Assembly: GCA_021648465.1 (NCBI GenBank) | Contig: JAKISR010000008.1 | Location: forward strand, 1-53,262 | DNA: 53,262 nucleotides | From: Sulfurimonas sp. | GTDB lineage: Bacteria > Campylobacterota > Campylobacteria > Campylobacterales > Sulfurimonadaceae | Direction of reading: 5' to 3' | Shown: one piece after another, positions 8,067 through 17,485 of the stretch | Layout: every line of letters begins with the position of its first letter | How positions within the stretch are numbered: position 1 is the first letter of the stretch | Position numbers and translations under genes: made by a program | The notes under the pieces: model-generated | Told to the model about the DNA's origin: nothing | The model's input: the letters and a program-made list of their open reading frames with translations, nothing else | The model's database searches: none

Positions 8067-9584
8067 GTGGTAGCAAAAATTCAAGCTGATGAAATCAGCT
8101 CAATAATTAAAGAACGTATCGATAACTTTGAATTAAGTGTCGATATTAATGAAACAGGTAAAATTGTTTCTTATGCTGATGGTGTTGCACAAGTTTACGG
8201 GCTTAGCAATGTTATGGCTGGAGAGATGATAGAGTTTGATGAGGGGACTCAAGGTTTAGTGATGAACCTTGAAGAGAGCTCGGTAGGTGTTGTTATTCTT
8301 GGTTCTGGGGATCAACTTAGAGAAGGTATGTCTGTTAAGAGACTTAGTAGACTTCTTCGTGTACCTGTTGGTGACGCTTTACTTGGTCGTGTTGTAAATG
8401 CACTAGGTGAGCCAATTGATGGTAAAGGTTCAATTGAAACAACTGAAACACGTTTTGTTGAGGAAAAAGCACCTGGAATTATGGATAGAAAATCTGTTCA
8501 TGAGCCTTTAGCAACTGGTATTAAAGCTATTGATGCGCTAGTTCCAATTGGTCGTGGTCAACGAGAGCTTATCATTGGTGATAGACAAACTGGTAAAACT
8601 ACAGTTGCCATCGATACTATTATCAATCAAAAAGGCAACGGAGTTGTTTGTATATATGTTGCAATAGGTCAAAAAGAATCAACAGTTGCTCAAATTGTTC
8701 GTCGTCTAGAAGAGCATGGTGCAATGGAATATACAATTATTGTAAGTTCTACAGCCGCTGAAGCAGCTGCGCTTCAATTTTTGGCTCCATATACTGGTGT
8801 TACAATGGGTGAGTATTTTCGTGATAATGCAAGACATGGTTTAATTGTATATGATGATTTATCTAAACATGCAGTTGCATATCGTGAAATGTCACTTATT
8901 CTTCGTCGTCCTCCAGGTCGTGAAGCATACCCAGGGGATGTTTTTTATATTCACTCTCGTCTTCTTGAGAGAGCTGCAAAACTTTCTGATGAAAAAGGTG
9001 CTGGTTCATTAACTGCTCTTCCTATTATTGAAACACAAGCTGGTGATGTTGCGGCATATATTCCAACTAATGTTATCTCTATTACTGATGGTCAAATTTT
9101 TCTTGAAACAGACTTATTCAATTCAGGTGTTCGTCCAGCAATTAATGTTGGTCTTTCAGTATCTCGTGTTGGTGGTGCTGCTCAGATTAAGGCTACTAAG
9201 CAAGTCGCTGGTACACTAAGGCTTGATCTTGCTCAGTATCGTGAGCTTCAAGCGTTTGCTCAATTTGCATCTGATCTTGATGAAACCTCCCGTAATCAGT
9301 TAGAGCGTGGACAAAGAATGGTAGAAGTTTTAAAGCAAGGTCCTTTTTCTCCTCTTTCTGCTGAGAAACAGGTTGTAATTATTTTTGCTGGTAATGAAGG
9401 GTTCTTAGATGATTTTGCTCCATCAAATGTTGTTCGTTTTGAAGCAGAGTTATATCCATTTATTGAAGCATCTTATCCTCAAATTTTTGAGAATATTAGA
9501 AGTGCCTCTAAAGTAGATGATGACACTAAAGTAATAATGAAAAAAGCACTTGAAGAGTTCAAAGCTAGCTTCGTAGCTAACTAA
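8067..9584 (+). CDS. atpA: ATP synthase F1 subunit alpha
   Basis: A 505-residue alpha subunit with the non-catalytic nucleotide site. The P-loop GDRQTGKT is at 171-178, with VYVAIGQKESTVAQ and the signature PAINVGLSVSRVGG. GTG 8067 with GAGAGGAGA upstream is the start; the ATG at 8060 is out of frame. Standard family length, third F1 gene in the operon. Confidence 0.98.
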   Translation: MVAKIQADEISSIIKERIDNFELSVDINETGKIVSYADGVAQVYGLSNVMAGEMIEFDEGTQGLVMNLEESSVGVVILGSGDQLREGMSVKRLSRLLRVPVGDALLGRVVNALGEPIDGKGSIETTETRFVEEKAPGIMDRKSVHEPLATGIKAIDALVPIGRGQRELIIGDRQTGKTTVAIDTIINQKGNGVVCIYVAIGQKESTVAQIVRRLEEHGAMEYTIIVSSTAAEAAALQFLAPYTGVTMGEYFRDNARHGLIVYDDLSKHAVAYREMSLILRRPPGREAYPGDVFYIHSRLLERAAKLSDEKGAGSLTALPIIETQAGDVAAYIPTNVISITDGQIFLETDLFNSGVRPAINVGLSVSRVGGAAQIKATKQVAGTLRLDLAQYRELQAFAQFASDLDETSRNQLERGQRMVEVLKQGPFSPLSAEKQVVIIFAGNEGFLDDFAPSNVVRFEAELYPFIEASYPQIFENIRSASKVDDDTKVIMKKALEEFKASFVAN

Positions 9585-9594
9585 GGGATATTTA

Positions 9595-10482
9595 ATGGCA
9601 AACTTGAAAGATATTCAAAGACAGATAAAGAGTGTTTCTAACACTCAAAAGACAACACGTGCGATGAAGCTTGTATCAACTGCAAAACTTCGTCGTGCTG
9701 AAGAGTTGGCTAGACGCTCGCGTCTGTATGCTGCAAAAATGAATCAGGTAATTGCTGAAATAGCTGGACGTATAAAATGCAACAAGGTTGGTGGTATTGA
9801 TAATCGCTGTTTTACAGAGATTGAAACTCCAAAAACTGTTGATGTTGTTTTTGTAACTGCAGATAAAGGTTTATGTGGTGGTTTTAATATTCAAACTATT
9901 AAAACTGTTAAAAAATTATTAGCAGAGTATAAAGAAAAAAATATAAAAGTACGTTTACGTGGTGTCGGTAAAAAAGGTGTAGAATTTTTTAAATATAATG
10001 AAGTTGAACTTTTTGACTCAGTTATTGATTTAAGCTCTAAGCCAGATAAAGAAAAAGCAGATAAATTCATTGAAGCTTCCATTGAAGATTTTAAAGATGG
10101 AAAAATTGATGGTCTTCAAATTGTTTATAATGGTTTTAAGAACATGATGACTCAGGAGTTACATGTTCTCAAGCTGCTACCAGTAGATACAGAACAGTTT
10201 GACTGTAATGAAGAGCAAAAATCAATTCTTGAGATTGAAGCTGAAGATGATGAGAAAATGTTAGATTCTTTAGTGAATAGATATGTACAATATGCTATGT
10301 ATTATGCACTTATAGACTCAGTTGCGGCTGAGCATAGTGCAAGAATGCAAGCGATGGATACAGCGACTAACAATGCAAAAGATATGGTTAAAATATTAAA
10401 TGTTAAATTTAATAAAGCAAGACAAGCAGCTATTACTACAGAACTTATTGAGATAATAAGCGGTGTGGAGTCTATGAAATAA
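9595..10482 (+). CDS. atpG: ATP synthase F1 subunit gamma
   Basis: A 295-residue central rotor shaft. The N-terminal helix MANLKDIQRQIKSVSNTQKTTRAMKLV and the C-terminal helix ITTELIEIISGVESMK form the antiparallel coiled coil seen in all gamma subunits; KGLCGGFN is the conserved core motif. Ten bases separate it from atpA and its stop overlaps an out-of-register ATG of atpD. Confidence 0.97.
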   Translation: MANLKDIQRQIKSVSNTQKTTRAMKLVSTAKLRRAEELARRSRLYAAKMNQVIAEIAGRIKCNKVGGIDNRCFTEIETPKTVDVVFVTADKGLCGGFNIQTIKTVKKLLAEYKEKNIKVRLRGVGKKGVEFFKYNEVELFDSVIDLSSKPDKEKADKFIEASIEDFKDGKIDGLQIVYNGFKNMMTQELHVLKLLPVDTEQFDCNEEQKSILEIEAEDDEKMLDSLVNRYVQYAMYYALIDSVAAEHSARMQAMDTATNNAKDMVKILNVKFNKARQAAITTELIEIISGVESMK

Positions 10483-10493
10483 TGGAGAAAAAT

Positions 10494-11885
10494 ATGATTG
10501 GTAAAATTAGTCAGGTTATGGGTCCAGTTGTTGATGTTGATTTTGATGGTTATCTTCCAGTAATCAATGAAGCAATTGAAGTTAAAGTAAATGTAGAAGG
10601 CAATGAAACTCGTTTAGTACTAGAAGTTGCAGCTCACTTAGGTGATGGTCGTGTTAGAACTATTGCTATGGATATGAGTGAAGGTTTAGTTCGTGGTATG
10701 GATGCTACTGCTACAGGTTCACCTATTAAAGTTCCAGTTGGTGACAAGGTGCTTGGTCGTATCTTTAATGTAATTGGTGAAACTATTGATGGTGGCGAAG
10801 CTATTACTGATGCACCTGAGTGGTCTATCCACCGCGCACCTCCACCGTTGGTTGATCAGTCAACTGTTACAGAAATGTTTGAAACAGGTATCAAAGTTGT
10901 TGATTTATTGGCACCTTATTCTAAAGGTGGTAAAGTTGGATTATTCGGTGGTGCTGGTGTTGGCAAAACAGTTATTATCATGGAACTTATTCACAATGTT
11001 GCAATGGGTCATGATGGTTTATCTGTATTTGCTGGCGTTGGTGAGAGAACACGTGAAGGAAATGACCTTTATTATGAGATGAAAGATTCAAATGTGCTTG
11101 ACAAAGTTGCACTTTGTTATGGACAGATGAGTGAGCCTCCAGGTGCACGTAACCGTATCGCTCTTACAGGTATTACTATGGCTGAGTATTTTCGTGATGA
11201 AAAAGGTCTAGATGTATTGATGTTTATCGATAATATCTTCCGTTTCGCACAGTCAGGTTCAGAGATGTCAGCACTTCTTGGTCGTATCCCTTCAGCTGTT
11301 GGTTACCAACCAACTCTAGCTCGTGAAATGGGTGCTCTTCAAGATAGAATTACATCAACTAAAACTGGTTCAATTACTTCAGTTCAAGCTGTTTATGTAC
11401 CAGCAGATGATTTAACTGATCCAGCTCCTGCTTCTGTATTTGCTCATCTTGATGCAACTACAGTACTTAATCGTAAAATTGCTGAAAAAGGTATCTATCC
11501 TGCAGTTGATCCACTAGATTCAACTTCAAGATTGCTTGATCCACAGATTGTTGGAGAAGAGCATTATGCAGTGGCTCGTGGTGTGCAAACTACACTTCAA
11601 AAGTATAAAGATCTTCAAGATATCATTGCGATTCTTGGTATGGATGAGCTTAGCGAAGATGACAAAAATGTTGTTGAACGTGCTCGTAAAATTGAGAAAT
11701 TCCTTTCTCAACCATTCTTTGTTGCTGAAGTGTTTACAGGTTCTCCAGGTAAATATGTATCACTTGCAGATACTATCAAAGGATTTAAAATGATTCTTGA
11801 TGGTGAGTGTGATAATATACCAGAAAATTCTTTCTATATGGTTGGTAATATGGATGAAGCAATTGAGAAATCTCAAAAAAAGTAA
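10494..11885 (+). CDS. atpD: ATP synthase F1 subunit beta
   Basis: A 463-residue catalytic subunit. The P-loop GGAGVGKT is at 152-159, followed by the catalytic glutamate in GERTREGND, and the family signature is present near PSAVGYQPTLA. Start ATG 10494 (MIGKISQVMGPVVDVDF) fits homologues and has GGAGAA six bases upstream. An in-frame ATG at 10482, overlapping the atpG stop, would add four residues. Confidence 0.98.
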   Translation: MIGKISQVMGPVVDVDFDGYLPVINEAIEVKVNVEGNETRLVLEVAAHLGDGRVRTIAMDMSEGLVRGMDATATGSPIKVPVGDKVLGRIFNVIGETIDGGEAITDAPEWSIHRAPPPLVDQSTVTEMFETGIKVVDLLAPYSKGGKVGLFGGAGVGKTVIIMELIHNVAMGHDGLSVFAGVGERTREGNDLYYEMKDSNVLDKVALCYGQMSEPPGARNRIALTGITMAEYFRDEKGLDVLMFIDNIFRFAQSGSEMSALLGRIPSAVGYQPTLAREMGALQDRITSTKTGSITSVQAVYVPADDLTDPAPASVFAHLDATTVLNRKIAEKGIYPAVDPLDSTSRLLDPQIVGEEHYAVARGVQTTLQKYKDLQDIIAILGMDELSEDDKNVVERARKIEKFLSQPFFVAEVFTGSPGKYVSLADTIKGFKMILDGECDNIPENSFYMVGNMDEAIEKSQKK

Positions 11886-11901
11886 TTCATAAAGGATTAA
11901 A

Positions 11902-12294
11902 ATGAGTAAGTTAAAACTTGAAATTCTAACTCCTAATGGCGAAATCTATAATGGTGAAGCCCTTAGTGTTACTCTTCCTGGAGAAGAGGGCGAATTTGGT
12001 GTTCTTTCAGAACACTCTTCGTTAACAACTTTACTGGATGCTGGTGTTATAGATATCGAAAAAAATGATAAATCAATAGAATCAATTTTAATTAACTGGG
12101 GTGTTGTTCATGTTGATGAAGAAAAAATTGTAGTACTGGTTGAAGGAGCTGTAGCAATTCGTGGAGAAACACAAAGTGATATTTCTAAGGCTCTTGAGAA
12201 TGCTAAAGAACTTATTGAGTCAATCAAAGATAATAATCCAGCGATTGCAACAGTGTCTGCAAAACTTGAATCAGCAGCTCAAAATTTAATATAA
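11902..12294 (+). CDS. atpC: ATP synthase F1 subunit epsilon
   Basis: A 130-residue epsilon subunit, part of the rotor and a possible brake on ATP hydrolysis. The beta-sandwich starts MSKLKLEILTPNGEIYNGEA with LPGEEGEFGVLSEHS, followed by a helical C-terminus. It ends the ATP synthase genes of this operon; atpB is at 51213 and atpE (subunit c) is not in the window. Four bases later tolQ begins, so the Tol genes may be read from the atp promoter. Confidence 0.94.
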   Translation: MSKLKLEILTPNGEIYNGEALSVTLPGEEGEFGVLSEHSSLTTLLDAGVIDIEKNDKSIESILINWGVVHVDEEKIVVLVEGAVAIRGETQSDISKALENAKELIESIKDNNPAIATVSAKLESAAQNLI

Positions 12295-12298
12295 ATTA

Positions 12299-12865
12299 AT
12301 GTTTAATTCAATAATTGATTTTTATGTTATAAGTCATCCAGTAACACTGGGTGTTTTAGCACTTTTAAGCGTATATTTCATAGCATTAAATTGGATTTTT
12401 TTCTACCGTTATTTTTTTATTAATAATTGGCTAGAAGTTGAAAACAGATCTCTTGAAACTCTTTTAATGGGATCCAAAACTTTAAATATACAATCTTTTT
12501 TAAATCATTTTTTAAAAACTAGTTCTAATGTAACAAAAGAAATTTTAGACTTAGGCATGCTCGCAGCTACAAAAGATGCTACAAAAGGTTTGTCAACACT
12601 TTCTGTATTTGCTTCAACCACTCCATTTATTGGTCTATTTGGTACTGTTGTTTCTATTTTAGATACATTTACTCATATAGGTCAAAGTAGTGGCGGAATG
12701 TCAGTTATTGCAAGTGGTGTGTCTGATGCTTTAGTTGCAACTGCAGCAGGTATATTTGTTGCGATTTTCGCATATACTTATCACCAGATACTAAAAAGAA
12801 AATCATTTGAATTGATTAGTACAATGCAGATGCAAGGTGATGCAATAATAGCTCGTAAGGAGTAA
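12299..12865 (+). CDS. tolQ: TolQ/ExbB family proton channel protein
   Basis: A 188-residue MotA/TolQ/ExbB inner-membrane protein. Three membrane segments are visible, about 14-34, 98-121 and 137-160, the last two containing the conserved ASTTPFIGLFGTVVSILDTF and GVSDALVATAAGIFVAIFAY stretches. With TolR it converts proton flow into work on TolA. ExbB is the paralogous alternative, but the neighbours tolR-tolA-tolB-pal make TolQ the better call. Confidence 0.88.
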   Translation: MFNSIIDFYVISHPVTLGVLALLSVYFIALNWIFFYRYFFINNWLEVENRSLETLLMGSKTLNIQSFLNHFLKTSSNVTKEILDLGMLAATKDATKGLSTLSVFASTTPFIGLFGTVVSILDTFTHIGQSSGGMSVIASGVSDALVATAAGIFVAIFAYTYHQILKRKSFELISTMQMQGDAIIARKE

Positions 12866-12868
12866 ACT

Positions 12869-13261
12869 ATGAGTTATGATTGGGATGAAAAACCTGAACT
12901 TAATATTACTCCACTTGTGGATGTTATGCTTGTTCTTTTGGCTATTATGATGGTAGTTGCTCCAAATATGATATATGAAGAAAAAATCAGATTGCCACAA
13001 AGCTCAAAAACCACTCAATTAGTAAAAATTCCACCAGTACATATAGTTATTGATAGAAATAGAAATCTTAAAGTTAATAAAGATACTTTTTTGATGAATG
13101 CATTTATGGATAATTTTTTATTATATTCAAAGAAATTAGATCTAAAAGCAACTGTATTAATCAGCGCAGATAAAAGTTTAGATTACGGTGTTGTTATGTC
13201 AGTATTAGCTGCTGTTAAACAAGCAGGTTTTTCTGAGGTATCATTAGCTACAAATGAATAA
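12869..13261 (+). CDS. tolR: TolR/ExbD family protein
   Basis: A 130-residue bitopic inner-membrane protein. The single membrane helix contains the essential aspartate (D18, in ITPLVDVMLVLLAIMMV) that carries protons through the TolQR channel, followed by a periplasmic domain with VLISADKSLDYGVVMSVLAAV. Three bases follow tolQ, and the end overlaps tolA by eight bases. Confidence 0.9.
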   Translation: MSYDWDEKPELNITPLVDVMLVLLAIMMVVAPNMIYEEKIRLPQSSKTTQLVKIPPVHIVIDRNRNLKVNKDTFLMNAFMDNFLLYSKKLDLKATVLISADKSLDYGVVMSVLAAVKQAGFSEVSLATNE

Positions 13262-13988
13262 AGAGAAATATTATTTCTATGTTAGTGGTTTTATATCACT
13301 ATCTTTATTTTTCTTTTTTTTAATAATATCTTTATATATGTTGGTATCAACAGATAAAACCCATATTTTTGCGATTAAAAAAGATAATTTTATCTCTGTT
13401 TCAATAGAAATACCAGAAATAATGACACGTAGTATAAAAAAAAACAAACCTAAAGAAGTTGTAGAAAAAACTATTACACCCATTAAGAGTAAAGATATAA
13501 ATATTGATAATTTATTTAATGATGTATGGACAAAAAGTATTAAAAAATCTAAGCGTGTAGAAGAAAAAGTCAATAATAATAACAATAGAAGACTTCAAGA
13601 AATTCAAAAAAAAATAAGTAAATCAAATGAAAATAAAGTTAAATTGATATCAAAAAAAATTAATACGAATGATGTTTTAAAAGTGAGTGATAAAACTGTA
13701 AAAACATCTACAGCACATGAGGTTAATGAATATTTAGCTAAAATTCAAGCTTTAGTATATGAACATTTTTTTCCACCTCAAAATACACAAGGAAATAGTG
13801 TTAAAGCAATAATTGAGCTTAGTTCATTAGGAAAAATGTACGATTTTAGAATTTTAACCTACTCATCAAATAGTGAATTAAATAAAGAGTGTGATAAAAT
13901 AAAAAAAAGACTTATAAATATTATATTTCCTAAAAAACCAAGCAGTAGTTTTGGTCCATATACAATTATATTAAAATCTAAGGAGTAA
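13254..13988 (+). CDS. tolA: TolA/TonB-like energy transducer
   Basis: A 244-residue protein with one N-terminal membrane helix (about 8-32), a lysine-rich, probably helical linker, and a C-terminal TonB/TolA-like domain (about 155-244, containing VKAIIELSSLGKMYDFRIL). It would span the periplasm to link TolQR with TolB-Pal. Much shorter than E. coli TolA (421 residues) but normal for this group. The middle is weakly conserved, so the call leans on its position. Confidence 0.8.
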   Translation: MNKEKYYFYVSGFISLSLFFFFLIISLYMLVSTDKTHIFAIKKDNFISVSIEIPEIMTRSIKKNKPKEVVEKTITPIKSKDINIDNLFNDVWTKSIKKSKRVEEKVNNNNNRRLQEIQKKISKSNENKVKLISKKINTNDVLKVSDKTVKTSTAHEVNEYLAKIQALVYEHFFPPQNTQGNSVKAIIELSSLGKMYDFRILTYSSNSELNKECDKIKKRLINIIFPKKPSSSFGPYTIILKSKE

Positions 13989-13990
13989 AT

Positions 13991-15241
13991 TTGAAAATTT
14001 TAATTTCATTATTGATGACAATTACAATTATTTTTGCAAGTGATGCAACTATTGAGGTGATTAAAAAAGCTGATTCATTACCTAGTATAGCGGTAGAAGA
14101 CTCATCAATAGGTATTAATAAAGAATTTAAAATAAAATTTTTTAAATCCTTGGTAGCTGACTTAAATGTTATTTCTTTATTTAACGTAGATAGAAATTAT
14201 CGTACTCCTAAATATGATGCAAATGAAGTTTCTTATGAAAATAAAGATTCAGATTATGTTGTTAGATATAAAATAATTAAAAAAGACAATGGTGAATTAA
14301 ATATTAAATTAAAAATGTTTAATAAAGATAAAATTGTTTTTAATAAAAATTATAAAATAAAACAATCAAAAATTTATATGTTTGTTGCACATGCTATAGC
14401 GTATGATATAAATAAATTTATGGGTGAGGCTCCTATTGGATGGATAAAAAGAAAAGTAATATTTTCTAGAATCATATCACCAAAAAAGAGTGAATTAGTT
14501 ATTGCAGATTATACTCTTTCATATCAGCATACAATTGTAAAAGGTGGTTTTAATATATTTCCAAAATGGGCAACTAAAGCACAAGATTCATTTTATTACA
14601 CCTCTTTGGACGAAAGAAAACCAACTTTAAAATATATAAATATTAAAACTGGTCAAAGTAAAATAATAAAATCTTCTGATGGTATGATGATATGCTCTGA
14701 TGTAAGTGATGACGGAAAAAAATTATTATTAACTATGGCTCCAACAGGTCAACCAGATATATATATTTATGATGTAAATACTAAAAAGACTTTAAAGTTA
14801 ACTAACTACGGTGGAATTGATGTTAATGCTCAATTTATGGGCAAAAATAAAATAGCTTTTGTTTCTAATCGCTTAGGTAATCCAAATATATTTTCTAAAA
14901 AAATAGGTTCTAATAGTGTTGAACAAATGGTTTATTATGGAAAAAGTAATGCAGCTTGTAGTACTTTTGATGAATATATAGTATATAAATCCCGTGAGAG
15001 TTCAAATGCGTTTGCAAAAAATACATTTAATTTGCACTTAATTTCAACACAAACAGATTTTATAAGAAGATTAACGGCTGTAGGCATAAATGAATTTCCA
15101 AGATTTTCTGTAAATGGAGATGCTATTATTTTTATTAAAAATTATAAAGCTCAAAGCTCTATAGGCATAATTAGATTAAATCATAATAAAAATTATCTTT
15201 TTCCTTTGAAATATGGAAAAGTTCAATCAATGGATTGGTAA
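13991..15241 (+). CDS. tolB: Tol-Pal system protein TolB
   Basis: A 416-residue periplasmic protein with an N-terminal signal peptide (MKILISLLMTITIIFAS), an amino-terminal TolB domain, and a C-terminal beta-propeller with TolB/WD-like repeats (SSDGMMICSDVSDDGKKLLL; NPNIFSKKIG; INEFPRFSVNGDAIIFI). TolB binds Pal and TolA during outer-membrane constriction. It starts with TTG 13991, six bases after AGGAG. Two bases separate it from tolA. Confidence 0.9.
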   Translation: MKILISLLMTITIIFASDATIEVIKKADSLPSIAVEDSSIGINKEFKIKFFKSLVADLNVISLFNVDRNYRTPKYDANEVSYENKDSDYVVRYKIIKKDNGELNIKLKMFNKDKIVFNKNYKIKQSKIYMFVAHAIAYDINKFMGEAPIGWIKRKVIFSRIISPKKSELVIADYTLSYQHTIVKGGFNIFPKWATKAQDSFYYTSLDERKPTLKYINIKTGQSKIIKSSDGMMICSDVSDDGKKLLLTMAPTGQPDIYIYDVNTKKTLKLTNYGGIDVNAQFMGKNKIAFVSNRLGNPNIFSKKIGSNSVEQMVYYGKSNAACSTFDEYIVYKSRESSNAFAKNTFNLHLISTQTDFIRRLTAVGINEFPRFSVNGDAIIFIKNYKAQSSIGIIRLNHNKNYLFPLKYGKVQSMDW

Positions 15242-15279
15242 AAAAATTAAATTATCAAAATATATTAATGTTATTTTGG

Positions 15280-15285
15280 TACAAT
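15280..15285 (+). promoter_or_regulatory. Possible promoter ahead of pal
   Basis: TACAAT at 15280-15285, preceded by TTTTGG, lies in the 75-base gap between tolB and pal, 31 bases before the ATG. It resembles a vegetative -10 box and would give pal-cpoB an extra dose of transcript. Confidence 0.35.
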
Positions 15286-15316
15286 CATGTTAAATAAAAC
15301 TTTAAGGTAAGTAAGT

Positions 15317-15916
15317 ATGAAAAATATTCTGATTTCTGGTGTTGTTATAGCACTTTTAACTTTTAGTGGGTGTTCTGATAAAGATCCTGTTATTGATGAC
15401 ACTGCTCAAAATGAAGAAACACCAATTGAAAAAGTTGCGCCTATAAAAACAGAAACCGTATCATCTGATGATGCATCTGTTATAAGCGAAGACACTTCTA
15501 TGAGTGAAGATACTTCAAACGATTATAGTAGTGATAATGATAGCAATAATTATAGTAGCGAATCTATAACAAGCATAGAGGAGGAAATGTTACCAATATA
15601 CTTTGATTTTGATAGATTTAATATAAAACAAAGTATGCAAAGTAATCTTTCAAATGATGTTAGAGTAGCTAATGGATCAGCAAGTAAATATTCATTGAAG
15701 CTAGAGGGTAATTGTGATGAATGGGGAAGTGATGAATATAATTTTGCACTTGGGCTAAAAAGGGCAAATACAGTTAAAAAATCTTTAGTTGCTGAAGGTG
15801 TTGATGTTAATCGTATAACAATGGTAAGCTATGGTGAAAGTAATCCTACATGTACTGATAAAACAGAAGAGTGCTGGTCTAAAAATCGTAGAGTTGACTT
15901 TAAGCTTCTTCCGTAA
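15317..15916 (+). CDS. pal: Peptidoglycan-associated lipoprotein Pal
   Basis: A 199-residue outer-membrane lipoprotein. The signal peptide ends in lipobox TFSGC with the lipidated cysteine at C19. A Ser/Asp/Glu-rich, low-complexity linker (about 40-90) leads to an OmpA-type peptidoglycan-binding domain with IYFDFDRFNIK, LEGNCDEWGSDEYNFALGLKRA and NRRVDF. Longer linker than E. coli Pal (173 residues). It follows tolB, completing the Tol-Pal set. Confidence 0.93.
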   Translation: MKNILISGVVIALLTFSGCSDKDPVIDDTAQNEETPIEKVAPIKTETVSSDDASVISEDTSMSEDTSNDYSSDNDSNNYSSESITSIEEEMLPIYFDFDRFNIKQSMQSNLSNDVRVANGSASKYSLKLEGNCDEWGSDEYNFALGLKRANTVKKSLVAEGVDVNRITMVSYGESNPTCTDKTEECWSKNRRVDFKLLP

Positions 15917-15919
15917 TTT

Positions 15920-16912
15920 ATGAGTAAAAATAGTTTACTTCTTTTTTCAGCACTATTCTTACCATATTGTTTATATAGTGCTGAACCTTCAGCATTTGGT
16001 GCTGGTAAGTTAGATAACCCAACACCGTATGGCCTAACTTCAAGTGAAAAAGTTATTCTACAAAATAAAAAAAATCTTCGTAAAGTTGAAGTTAAGAGTA
16101 ATAATCAAGCAAATGAAGTCGATTCTATTCGAGAAAGAATAGATGGTCTTCAAACATTAATAGAGAGTTTAAATATATCATCTAGAGATAATAAACTTGA
16201 ATTAAAATCATTAAAACAAAAAAATATTGATCAGTTAAAAGGCAATAACGAATACGAAAAAAGGCTTATAGAGTTAATTCAAGTAAATAGTGACTTAGCA
16301 CAAGAAAATGGCGAATTTATTATAGTTAATACTAAAGAAATAAATAAATTAAAACTTTTAACAGCAGAAATATCTAAACTGGTAGATAAAATAAACATTG
16401 CATATGTTACAAAAAATGAATTTAATTTACTTGTAGATGATGTAAATAAATTTAAAGATTTAGTAGCTAAAGAATTTATAGAAAAAGAAAAATCACAAAA
16501 AAAACTGCATGCAAAATTAAAACAAAGTAAATCTAAACTTGATGATATACCAAACAGTGAAATTGCAAAAAGAGCTAAAAATTATTATAATAAAAAGTTT
16601 TATACTAAGGCTCTTAAGTACTATAATCATTTAATAAATAAAAACTATAAACCAGCACAGGCTCATTATATGATTGGTGAAATTAAATATTATAGAAAAA
16701 GTTATTCAGATGCAATAGCATATTTTAAAAAAAGTGCATCAATATATTCAAAAGCTTCTTATATGCCAACATTACTTCTTCATACAGCAATTTCTATGGA
16801 TAAAACTGGTGATAAAATTAATGCAGAAACATTTTATAATGCAGTAATAACAAAATATCCACAAAGTAATTCAGCACAAATAGCAAAAAGTAATCTTGAT
16901 TTAATTCAATAA
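15920..16912 (+). CDS. cpoB: Tol-Pal accessory protein CpoB (YbgF), TPR protein
   Basis: A 330-residue periplasmic protein with a signal peptide (about 1-20), a long helical coiled-coil region (about 50-205) and C-terminal TPR units (about 215-330; AKNYYNKKFYTKALKYYNHLI and AHYMIGEIKYYRKSYSDAIAYFKKS). CpoB couples outer-membrane constriction with peptidoglycan synthesis at division in E. coli. It begins three bases after pal. A weak hairpin overlaps its stop (16910-16932, arms TAAAGAT and ATCTTTA). Confidence 0.85.
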   Translation: MSKNSLLLFSALFLPYCLYSAEPSAFGAGKLDNPTPYGLTSSEKVILQNKKNLRKVEVKSNNQANEVDSIRERIDGLQTLIESLNISSRDNKLELKSLKQKNIDQLKGNNEYEKRLIELIQVNSDLAQENGEFIIVNTKEINKLKLLTAEISKLVDKINIAYVTKNEFNLLVDDVNKFKDLVAKEFIEKEKSQKKLHAKLKQSKSKLDDIPNSEIAKRAKNYYNKKFYTKALKYYNHLINKNYKPAQAHYMIGEIKYYRKSYSDAIAYFKKSASIYSKASYMPTLLLHTAISMDKTGDKINAETFYNAVITKYPQSNSAQIAKSNLDLIQ

Positions 16913-16949
16913 AGATTATTAATTTATCTTTAATTAGTATGAATTATGA

Positions 16950-16955
16950 TAGAAT
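16950..16955 (+). promoter_or_regulatory. Possible promoter ahead of slyD
   Basis: TAGAAT at 16950-16955 within ATGATAGAATCC, 27 bases before the slyD ATG and after the small hairpin at the cpoB stop, looks like a vegetative -10 box. No -35 is evident. Confidence 0.4.
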
Positions 16956-16981
16956 CCAAAAAAAAATAAAAGGTATATTAA

Positions 16982-17485
16982 ATGGCAATACAAGCAAATC
17001 AAATTGTATCGATTGAATACGAAGTAAAAGATGGTGAAGATATTGTAGATAGCAATATCGACGGTACTCCATTGGTATTTATGTTTGGTAAAGGTCAAAT
17101 TATTATAGGGTTAGAAAATGGAATTTCTGAGATGTCTATTGGCGAAAAAGCAGAAATTTTAGTTAAAGCTGTTGATGCATATGGTGAATATAATGCAGAA
17201 GCAAAACAAGAAGTTTCAAAAGATCAGTTCGCAGGAATTGATTTAGAAGTTGGAATGAGTCTTTATGGGCAAGGTGAAGATGGGAGTACAGTTCAAGTTA
17301 TAGTGCAAGAAATAGGAGATGAGAATATTATTATTGATTTTAATCATCCTTTGGCTGGTAAAGATTTATCTTTTAATGTATCTATAAATAATATTAGAGA
17401 AGCATCTTCTGAAGAAGCTATGACTGGAATTCCTGCTGAAAATCAACAGCATGATGAATCTTGTGGTTCTGGTTGTGGACACTAA
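16982..17485 (+). CDS. slyD: FKBP-type peptidyl-prolyl isomerase, SlyD-like
   Basis: A 167-residue SlyD-type protein: an FKBP domain (about 1-70 and 125-145) with an inserted IF chaperone domain (about 71-125), and a short Cys/His-rich tail (QHDESCGSGCGH) that may bind nickel or other metals, as in hydrogenase and urease maturation. The tail is far shorter than in E. coli SlyD. It is followed by the degenerate AAA+ gene with a likely 11-base overlap. Confidence 0.9.
   Translation: MAIQANQIVSIEYEVKDGEDIVDSNIDGTPLVFMFGKGQIIIGLENGISEMSIGEKAEILVKAVDAYGEYNAEAKQEVSKDQFAGIDLEVGMSLYGQGEDGSTVQVIVQEIGDENIIIDFNHPLAGKDLSFNVSINNIREASSEEAMTGIPAENQQHDESCGSGCGH

Noticed and set aside
12299..13988. ExbB-ExbD-TonB iron-uptake energy system
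   Set aside because: tolB, pal and cpoB follow directly, and no TonB-dependent receptor is present, so TolQ-TolR-TolA is favoured.
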